A stretch of 5,065 nt of DNA, taken from contig JAHFHI010000128.1 of assembly GCA_023246995.1 (NCBI GenBank), forward strand, positions 1 through 5,065. The letters are read 5' to 3'. Each line of letters starts with the position of its first letter. The stretch's first letter is position 1. Both the position numbers and the translations under genes were made by a program. This stretch comes from Candidatus Omnitrophota bacterium. GTDB taxonomy: Bacteria > Omnitrophota > Omnitrophia > Omnitrophales > Aquincolibacteriaceae. This document shows, piece after piece, positions 1 to 4,402 of this stretch. Below the pieces are notes generated by a model, which ran no database searches, had not been told where the DNA came from, and saw only the letters and a list, made by a program, of their open reading frames with translations.

Positions 1-158
1 CTGTTAGAAATGTAATCCTTGGCCCGGCCTCATGCAAGAATCAGACCCTAGCAAGAATGTTCTTTAAGCGCCTTAAAAACTCGAAACCGAAAGCGCGGCA
101 AGCCTCCCGGGCCAAGGGGCATGGCAAAATTCCGGGTTCCTTCGTGCCCCAGCCGTGA
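1..158 (+). CDS. C-terminal end of an unidentified upstream protein (5' end outside window)
   Basis: The frame starting at base 3 is open from the window edge to a TGA at 156-158, giving 51 codons with no start needed inside the window. The other two forward frames are closed early, at 5-7 and 13-15. The visible tail begins VRNVILGPASCKNQTLARMF and then becomes strongly basic and low in complexity, with many Lys and Arg, ending in FVPQP. I do not recognise a family. The main argument that it is real is its junction: its TGA shares bases with the GTG start of the next gene (GTGA, 155-158), the same arrangement seen at several junctions on the other strand. The next gene has no Shine-Dalgarno sequence of its own, which fits translational coupling. 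It could still be a chance open frame, since only 51 codons are visible. Confidence 0.42.
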   Translation, partial: VRNVILGPASCKNQTLARMFFKRLKNSKPKARQASRAKGHGKIPGSFVPQP

Positions 159-1384
159 AAAATTCTTCGTCTTCCTTTACGAGGCCGCTTTTAAGCTGGG
201 CCTTCTATGACTTTGCCAACACGATTTTTTCGGCCATCGTTCTCACGGTTTATTTCCCGCTTTACTTCACCGGGCTAAGCGGCTCCAACCGGGGGCTCGG
301 GCTTGCCACAACTTTGGCCATGCTCCTCTCCGGAATTCTGACGCCTTTCCTGGGAAGCATGAGCGACCGCACGGGCAGAACCAAGCGCTATCTAGCGCGC
401 TCCACCCTGGTCTGCGTTTTATCCATGGCGCTTCTTTCTTTAAGTTCAAACCTTGCCCTGCTTTTCACTTTCTTTATTTTTGCCTGCGTTTTTTATCACG
501 CGTCCCTGGTTTTTTATAACTCGCTTCTCGTGAGCGCCGCGGCGAGCGAGAAAAATCAGGCTTGGGCCTCCGGACTCGGCACGGGCCTCGGTTATTTAGG
601 CGTGGTGTTTTCGCTTCCGCTCGCGCATCTTGCCGACAAGGCCTGGGGCCGGCCGTCGGTATTCTGGCTCGGCGCGCTTTTATTTCTCATTTTCGCGCTT
701 CCTCTCTTCGCCTTTGTCCCGGAGAGAACCGTGGCCCGGCCGGTTCCTTTTTCATTTAAGCTCTGGCACTTCGAATGGCAAAAAATGACGGGGCTCCTGA
801 AGCATCTGCCCGAAAAACCGGCTCTTCTTTTATTCCTGGGCGGAAATTTTTTTGCGGTGGACGCGCTAAACGCGATGATCTTCTGGTTTTCGGTTTACGC
901 CCGTGAAGTCTTCGGGCCTTCTCCTGAAAGCCTCATCCGGTTGATTCTCGGGCTAAACGCTTCGGCTTTCGCCTGCGGGATTGTGGCGGGGCTTCTCTGC
1001 CCAAGAATCGGGGCCATGCGCGTGCTTCTCCTGGCCGCCCTTTCGCTCACACTCTGCGCGGCGGGGCTTGCGCTTTCGGGAAGTTATACGGTTTTCAGCA
1101 TCTTGGCTTTAAGCTTGGGGGCTTTTGCCATCTCGGGAATCTGGACGGCTTCGAGGAAAGTTTTAATCGAGCTCGCTCCGGCGGATGAAATCGGAAGCTA
1201 TTTTGGCCTCTATGGCCTGACCACCAAAATCTCCATCATCGGAAACCTGGTTTTTTCAGTCCTGGCCGATCTCTCGGGCTTCAGGGTTGCCGTGGCTATT
1301 CTTTGCTTTCCGGCGAGCGCCGGATTTCTTCTTCTCGCGGCAAGCGCCTGGGTACGGAAACGTTCGGAGAAAAATTCTTTCTAG
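155..1384 (+). CDS. UMF1-family (Atg22-like) major facilitator superfamily transporter
   Basis: An inner-membrane protein of 409 residues, about the usual length for an MFS permease, with many hydrophobic segments consistent with roughly 12 membrane helices. The N terminus carries the UMF1/Atg22 hallmark SWAFYDFANTIFS (residues 14-26). The loop after the second helix has an MFS motif A, GSMSDRTGRTKR (about 67-78). The second half has SGIWTASRKVLIELAP followed by EIGSYFGLYGLTTKIS (about 327-360), matching the family's conserved second-half block. The substrate is unknown: the family is named after the yeast vacuolar amino-acid exporter Atg22, and bacterial members are mostly uncharacterised. 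The GTG start is chosen because the hallmark lies 13 residues after it and no in-frame ATG lies upstream before the stop at 74-76. There is no ribosome site in front of it, but it overlaps the stop of the preceding frame (GTGA), so translation is probably coupled. It ends in TAG, facing the minus-strand cluster with 10 bases between the stops. Confidence 0.93.
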   Translation: MKNSSSSFTRPLLSWAFYDFANTIFSAIVLTVYFPLYFTGLSGSNRGLGLATTLAMLLSGILTPFLGSMSDRTGRTKRYLARSTLVCVLSMALLSLSSNLALLFTFFIFACVFYHASLVFYNSLLVSAAASEKNQAWASGLGTGLGYLGVVFSLPLAHLADKAWGRPSVFWLGALLFLIFALPLFAFVPERTVARPVPFSFKLWHFEWQKMTGLLKHLPEKPALLLFLGGNFFAVDALNAMIFWFSVYAREVFGPSPESLIRLILGLNASAFACGIVAGLLCPRIGAMRVLLLAALSLTLCAAGLALSGSYTVFSILALSLGAFAISGIWTASRKVLIELAPADEIGSYFGLYGLTTKISIIGNLVFSVLADLSGFRVAVAILCFPASAGFLLLAASAWVRKRSEKNSF

Positions 1385-1394
1385 GGCCGCGCGG

Positions 1395-1649
1395 CTACTG
1401 GGTAAGCCCCAGACTTTTCATCTGGGCGATAAAAAACTCCACGGTCTTCCAGGTGCCGAAAATAAGCGCGACCGTGAGGATCAGCGTGACAATCGTTACA
1501 ACCCATTTCCAGAAAAGACTGAACCGGGGGCTTTTCCAAAGAAGCGGAAAAGCAAAAGGACCCAAAAGAAGAATCGCCCCAATCACGGCCGGAACGCTGT
1601 GGTACCAGCGCCCGGACTTTTCGGGGCCTGACGGCGAAGAAAAGTTCAT
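1395..1649 (-). CDS. Small protein with two predicted membrane segments
   Basis: An 84-residue protein starting MNFSSPSGPEKSGRWYHSVP. Hydrophobic stretches at about 19-38 and 47-66 look like a membrane hairpin. Between them lies a conserved-looking block, GPFAFPLLWKSPRFS (30-44), then a C-terminal amphipathic stretch ending MKSLGLTQ. Short uncharacterised bacterial proteins with a GPFALPLLWKSP-type motif between two membrane helices exist, often with an N-terminal zinc ribbon; here there is no cysteine, so that ribbon is absent. No function is assigned. The ATG at 1647-1649 is preferred over a start further upstream (at 1712) because it forms a 4-base ATGA overlap with the glutaredoxin stop and has an AGGGAA ribosome site a few bases upstream. 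The upstream start would add 21 arginine-rich residues encoded inside the glutaredoxin gene. It is the last gene of the minus-strand cluster. Confidence 0.78.
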   Translation of the reverse strand: MNFSSPSGPEKSGRWYHSVPAVIGAILLLGPFAFPLLWKSPRFSLFWKWVVTIVTLILTVALIFGTWKTVEFFIAQMKSLGLTQ

Positions 1650-1909
1650 ACGGATTTCCCTGCCTTTCGGTCGAGTTCTCCGGAAGCCTCCAACCGAGAG
1701 AGATCGTCGCAACCGCCGATAAACTCATCCCCTATAAAAATCATGGGGACGGTCATCCAGCCGGTTTTCTTTTCGAGCTCTTCGCGCTTGGCCGCGTCCT
1801 GGGTTATATCCACTTCACGGAACGAAATGCCTTTGCGTGTCAAAAGTTCCTTGGCCCGCCTGCAAAAAGGACAGTAATCGGTGGTATAAAGCGTCACTTC
1901 CTTAGTCAT
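1646..1909 (-). CDS. grxC: Dithiol glutaredoxin (GrxC/Grx3 type)
   Basis: A cytosolic thiol-disulfide oxidoreductase that uses glutathione or a similar low-molecular-weight thiol to reduce disulfides and mixed disulfides. The 87 residues match the length of bacterial Grx3. The thioredoxin-fold elements are present in order: strand VTLYTT, active site CPFC (Cys13 and Cys16), the cis-proline loop TVP (53-55), and the glutathione-binding turn GGCDDL (65-70). Both active-site cysteines are present, so it is a dithiol enzyme and not the monothiol CGFS type that carries iron-sulfur clusters. Cys67 is an additional cysteine in the GG-C-DD turn, as in many members. The ATG start has a clear GAGGAA ribosome site 6 bases upstream. 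It follows the zinc-ribbon gene by 24 bases, and its TGA overlaps the ATG of the small membrane protein. Possible targets include ribonucleotide reductase or the neighbouring proteins; that is inference. Confidence 0.95.
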   Translation of the reverse strand: MTKEVTLYTTDYCPFCRRAKELLTRKGISFREVDITQDAAKREELEKKTGWMTVPMIFIGDEFIGGCDDLSRLEASGELDRKAGKSV

Positions 1910-1915
1910 GAAAAA

Positions 1916-1921
1916 TTCCTC
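1916..1921 (-). promoter_or_regulatory. Shine-Dalgarno sequence of the glutaredoxin gene
   Basis: Read on the minus strand this is GAGGAA, six bases before the ATG at 1907-1909. It is the clearest ribosome site in the minus-strand cluster and lies in that cluster's only real intergenic gap (1910-1933). It fixes the glutaredoxin start and suggests that this gene is translated independently, whereas the other junctions are overlaps. Confidence 0.6.
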
Positions 1922-1933
1922 GCCGGGCCCGGT

Positions 1934-2077
1934 TCAAACCGCTGCGGACGAGACGACATTCGGATGATCGTTTCCGCCATCCGAACAGTCTTCGAAATAA
2001 CCGCAGCGGGTGCAGCGCACCTTGCACTGGCGCTGGACCATGATCATGCCGCAGTTCAGGCAGATAAATTCACTCAC
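1934..2077 (-). CDS. 47-residue cysteine-rich zinc-ribbon protein
   Basis: A short gene reading (GTG start) MSEFICLNCGMIMVQRQCKV, then RCTRCGYFEDCSDGG, and ending in SSAAV. Two CxxC knuckles, Cys6-x-x-Cys9 and Cys22-x-x-Cys25, are 12 residues apart, the usual layout of a minimal zinc ribbon or rubredoxin-like metal site. Two further cysteines, Cys18 and Cys31, flank the second knuckle. There is no membrane segment. The GTG overlaps the ispH stop (GTGA, 2074-2077), and GGAAG lies 4 bases upstream inside ispH, so coupled translation is likely. The gene ends 24 bases before the glutaredoxin ATG. Six cysteines in 47 residues in a forced start/stop overlap are unlikely by chance. The role is unknown: metal binding is inferred from the cysteines, and a link to the IspH iron-sulfur enzyme or to glutaredoxin is suggested only by position. 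Confidence 0.75.
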   Translation of the reverse strand: MSEFICLNCGMIMVQRQCKVRCTRCGYFEDCSDGGNDHPNVVSSAAV

Positions 2078-3255
2078 GCCACTTCCAGGATGCGCCCGAT
2101 CACTTCCTCGATCACCCGGTTCGGGGTCGAGGCCCCGGCCGTGACCCCGATCCGGACTTCCCCGGCCGGGAGCCAGCCCGAAGTTTCTACGATTTCGGGA
2201 CTGAAAACTTTTTTATGGCGGATCCGCTCGCTTGAAAGAATTCCCGCGGCGTCTTCCACGTGATAAGCCGGGCAGCTTTCGAGAGAAATTTCGACCAGGT
2301 GGCCGGTGTTGCTCGAGTTGTATCCCCCGACCACGATCATGAGGTCAAGGCCTCTCCTCGTGAGTTTCAATACCGCATCTTGGCGCTCCTGCGTCGCGGA
2401 ACAAATCGTGTCGAAATGCCGGAAACGGCCGGCCAGGGCATCGGCTCCGAAGCGGCGTTCCATGGAAGCCTGAAGCATATTGGCAATCTCAAGGGATTCG
2501 CTTGAAAGCATGGTCGTCTGATTCGCGCAGCCGATTCTCTCCAGATCCCGGCGGGGATCAAATCCCGGGGAAACGCTTGTGGCAAACTCCGCGAAAAACT
2601 CTTCGTCCGTGACCCGGCCTTCGATATAGCTGCAGACCCGGTCTGCCTGCGCCTTGTCGCGCACCACGAGGAACCGGCCCTCGGGATACTGAAGGGCCCG
2701 CGAGCAGGTGGCGCGCGTTTCTTCGTGGTCATATTTGCCGTGAATAATCGAGGTGAAACCTTCGCGGGCGTAGGACTCCACCCTTTTCCAAACACTCATC
2801 ACCGAGCCGCAAGTGGTGTCGACCAGCACACAACCGCGTTTCTGCAGCGCCTCGAGCTCGCTCACCGTGGTCCCGAATGCGGGCATCAGCACCACATCGC
2901 CTTCCCGGATCTGGTCAATCGCCCCCCCGCAGCCGTAGCGGCCGGACAAAAACTGGATGCCGAGCTCCTGGAGTTTGGCGTTCACCCTCGGGTTATGAAT
3001 GATTTCGTTGGTGAGAAAAATCCGTTTGCCGGGAAAACGCGCCCGGGTCTGGTAGGCATAATCAATGGCCCGGTCCACGCCGTAGCAGAATCCGAACTCC
3101 TCGGCCAGATAAAGCGTCATGCGCCCGGAGCGCATCTGAAACTGCTCGGCTTTTATTTTTTCGATAAGCGGGCTGTGGTAACTGGCCTCGAGCTGCGGGC
3201 GGATTTCTTCCTTGAGCCCAAAACTTTTGCGGATGATTTCGGTTTGCTCGCTCAT
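2074..3255 (-). CDS. ispH: 4-hydroxy-3-methylbut-2-enyl diphosphate reductase (IspH/LytB), long form
   Basis: The last enzyme of the methylerythritol phosphate pathway: a cytosolic [4Fe-4S] enzyme that reductively dehydroxylates HMBPP to isopentenyl and dimethylallyl diphosphate. The three cluster ligands are visible: Cys57 in FGFCYGVDRA, Cys149 in DTTCGSV and Cys285 in DTICSATQERQ. Substrate-pocket residues are also in place: His87 in NEIIHNP, His177 and the catalytic-acid candidate Glu179 in HGKYDHEET, the Thr pair in NQTTM (about 245-249), and the Ser/Asn diphosphate site in GGYNSSNTGHL (about 310-320). The C-terminal GVTAGASTP (about 370-378) is the usual IspH ending motif. At 393 residues it is much longer than E. 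coli IspH (about 316). The extra length is an N-terminal extension of about 45 residues plus an insertion near 180-240, as in the cyanobacterial and plant type. The ATG overlaps the upstream deaminase stop (ATGA), and the TGA overlaps the zinc-ribbon start. The enzyme needs outside electrons; no ferredoxin or flavodoxin gene is present here. Confidence 0.97.
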   Translation of the reverse strand: MSEQTEIIRKSFGLKEEIRPQLEASYHSPLIEKIKAEQFQMRSGRMTLYLAEEFGFCYGVDRAIDYAYQTRARFPGKRIFLTNEIIHNPRVNAKLQELGIQFLSGRYGCGGAIDQIREGDVVLMPAFGTTVSELEALQKRGCVLVDTTCGSVMSVWKRVESYAREGFTSIIHGKYDHEETRATCSRALQYPEGRFLVVRDKAQADRVCSYIEGRVTDEEFFAEFATSVSPGFDPRRDLERIGCANQTTMLSSESLEIANMLQASMERRFGADALAGRFRHFDTICSATQERQDAVLKLTRRGLDLMIVVGGYNSSNTGHLVEISLESCPAYHVEDAAGILSSERIRHKKVFSPEIVETSGWLPAGEVRIGVTAGASTPNRVIEEVIGRILEVA

Positions 3256-4307
3256 AAATGAGGCGCTTCTTCGGCGGGCTCCGGCCCGAAACCCGGCGGC
3301 TCGCTTACGGCCACCGCGAGCTTGCGCACGACCACGCCCGCTTCGGCCAAAAGCCGCATCGCGGTGTCGGCCACGGCATAGTCCATGTTGTAGACCACCT
3401 CACGCAGTCCGGCATTGATGATCATTTTGGTGCAGATCAGGCAGGGCGAATACGTGGTATAGAGCACGGCTTCCTTGATACTGACCCCGTGATAGGCCGA
3501 CTGCACGATGGCGTTTTCTTCGGCGTGGGAGCAAAGGCATTCCTCAAGCCCCTTGCCCGAGGCGTCCACGCTGTTACAGCGCGGGCAGCCGCCCTCGCTG
3601 CAGTTACGCACCCCGCGCGGGGTGCCGTTATAACCGGTGGAAATAATCCGCTTGTCTTTGACGATCACGGCCGCGACTTTCCGTTTCATGCAGTTTGAGC
3701 GCAGGGCCACGACCTTGGCGATACCCATAAAGTAATCATCCCATTCCGGTCGGACTTCTTTTTTGGAAAATTCCTGAAGGAGCTCGCGCACCTTGTCGTG
3801 CAGCATTTTTAGCGGGCCGGTGTTCTCAAGCACAATATCGTTCATGGCAATCGCGCCGTCGAGCTGCTGATCGGAAGCGTTGCCGCTCTGGGCTTCGCGC
3901 GACTCAAGGGCCTGAAAATCCTCGAAAGTCCGGGGGTCGTTTTCGCGGGCGCGCAGACGCAGCCGCTCAAAACGCAGACGCTCCGGGGCCCTCACGGCCG
4001 CGAGCACAAAATCCGCGCGCCTTCGGAAAACCTGGACTTCGGAGGGATGGCGGATAGAGTCGATGACGTAATTCTTTTCGGGGTCCAGACGGCTGAAGAT
4101 TCGCTCAGCCAGAACGCCGGGGCCGAAGCGCGCGCGCAGATCGTTGCCGAGCGCGACCAGAGTTTCACGCGTGAGCTCCTGGCGGCGCCTTTGGGCTTCT
4201 TCGCGGAGCGCGTCCGAGAGGGAAAAATACTGAAAACCGCGTTCTTTGAGATAGCGGGCCACTTCCCCCTTGCCCGCCCCGTTTTTACCCGTAAGCCCGA
4301 TGATCAT
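3252..4307 (-). CDS. P-loop kinase-like domain fused to deoxycytidylate (dCMP) deaminase
   Basis: A two-domain cytosolic protein. Residues are counted from the upstream TTG at 4328; subtract 7 for the ATG start used here. The N-terminal domain (about 8-185) starts MIIGLTGKNGAGKG, a P-loop, with SLSDALREEA, VIDSIRHPSEVQVF and RFERLRLRARENDP following. This order matches the dephospho-CoA kinase/UPF0200-like nucleotide kinase fold. The base after GK is Gly (adenylate-kinase-like GKG) and not Ser or Thr. The C-terminal domain (about 195-340) is a zinc-dependent dCMP deaminase converting dCMP to dUMP for dTMP synthesis: TGYNGTPRG, catalytic HAEENAI (His268, Glu270) and SPCLICTKMI (Cys296, Cys299). 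Cys243, Cys248, Cys251, Cys264 and Cys266 may bind a second, structural zinc. ATG 4305-4307 is preferred because it begins exactly at the P-loop strand; a TTG start at 4328 would add 7 residues. The gene heads the overlapping cluster with ispH. The architecture resembles the antiphage deaminase AvcD/DcdV, but a nucleotide-metabolism role is the simpler reading. Confidence 0.94.
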   Translation of the reverse strand: MIIGLTGKNGAGKGEVARYLKERGFQYFSLSDALREEAQRRRQELTRETLVALGNDLRARFGPGVLAERIFSRLDPEKNYVIDSIRHPSEVQVFRRRADFVLAAVRAPERLRFERLRLRARENDPRTFEDFQALESREAQSGNASDQQLDGAIAMNDIVLENTGPLKMLHDKVRELLQEFSKKEVRPEWDDYFMGIAKVVALRSNCMKRKVAAVIVKDKRIISTGYNGTPRGVRNCSEGGCPRCNSVDASGKGLEECLCSHAEENAIVQSAYHGVSIKEAVLYTTYSPCLICTKMIINAGLREVVYNMDYAVADTAMRLLAEAGVVVRKLAVAVSEPPGFGPEPAEEAPHL

Positions 4308-4329
4308 TTGGGGTTCATGATACCCCAAA
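4307..4329 (-). promoter_or_regulatory. Perfect 8-bp inverted repeat at the deaminase start codon
   Basis: The arms TTTGGGGT (4307-4314) and ACCCCAAA (4322-4329) are exact complements around a 7-base centre. In the minus-strand transcript this forms a hairpin whose 3' arm includes the A of the ATG at 4305-4307. The loop contains another ATG (4316-4318) that opens a four-codon frame, MNPK, whose TGA overlaps the deaminase ATG (ATGA). It may control translation of the cluster or may be a DNA operator; it could also be chance. Confidence 0.3.
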
Positions 4330-4330
4330 G

Positions 4331-4357
4331 CTCCCGGAGAGGCAAGGCTCCCGGGAG
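4331..4357. repeat. GC-rich inverted repeat in the intergenic region (weak terminator candidate)
   Basis: CTCCCGG (4331-4337) is complementary to CCGGGAG (4351-4357) across a 13-base loop, and the right side is itself a 10-base palindrome, CTCCCGGGAG (4348-4357). GCTCCCGG occurs twice as a direct repeat (4330-4337 and 4347-4354). It lies between the stop of the VOC gene (4403) and the deaminase start, so on the minus strand it could end or attenuate transcription. There is no run of T after the stem on the minus strand (only CTTT), so a classical intrinsic terminator is not supported. It sits directly next to the start-codon hairpin. Confidence 0.35.
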
Positions 4358-4402
4358 AAGATCCTTTTCAGGGGGGATGCGTTAAGTCAAAGGCAGCGCA
4401 AA

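Noticed and set aside
21..114. A possible tRNA: GGCCCGG and CCGGGCC 7-base arms spaced like an acceptor stem with long variable arm.
   Set aside because: There is no T-arm GTTCRA sequence before the 3' strand, no D-arm pattern and no anticodon stem.
121..210. A 29-codon frame, ATG at 121 preceded by AAGGGG, as a leader peptide overlapping the transporter start.
   Set aside because: The AAGGGG is only 1 base from the ATG, too close for a ribosome site, and the region is better explained by the frame ending at 158.
1649..1712. A longer form of the small membrane protein with 21 extra N-terminal residues.
   Set aside because: The extra part is arginine-rich sequence read inside the glutaredoxin gene, whereas the internal ATG gives a clean ATGA overlap and ribosome site.
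1287..1722. Two plus-strand open frames across the transporter end and the small membrane gene.
   Set aside because: They are arginine/lysine-rich, low-complexity translations antisense to a coherent membrane protein and glutaredoxin; they are shadows.
2725..3698. Long plus-strand open frames opposite ispH and the deaminase.
   Set aside because: No recognisable motifs; both opposite frames have complete catalytic motifs, so these are antisense shadows in GC-rich DNA.
3252..4328. A complete AvcID-type antiphage system around the deaminase fusion.
   Set aside because: The gene is embedded in an overlapping operon with ispH and has no defence or mobile genes beside it; the protein is also shorter than the roughly 530-residue AvcD, so only the architectural resemblance is kept.
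4362..4390. A sigma-70 promoter on the minus strand: TTGACT at 4385-4390 in front of the deaminase cluster.
   Set aside because: At 17-18 base spacing the -10 candidates are AAAGGA or AAGGAT, poor matches to TATAAT, so only the -35-like hexamer is present.
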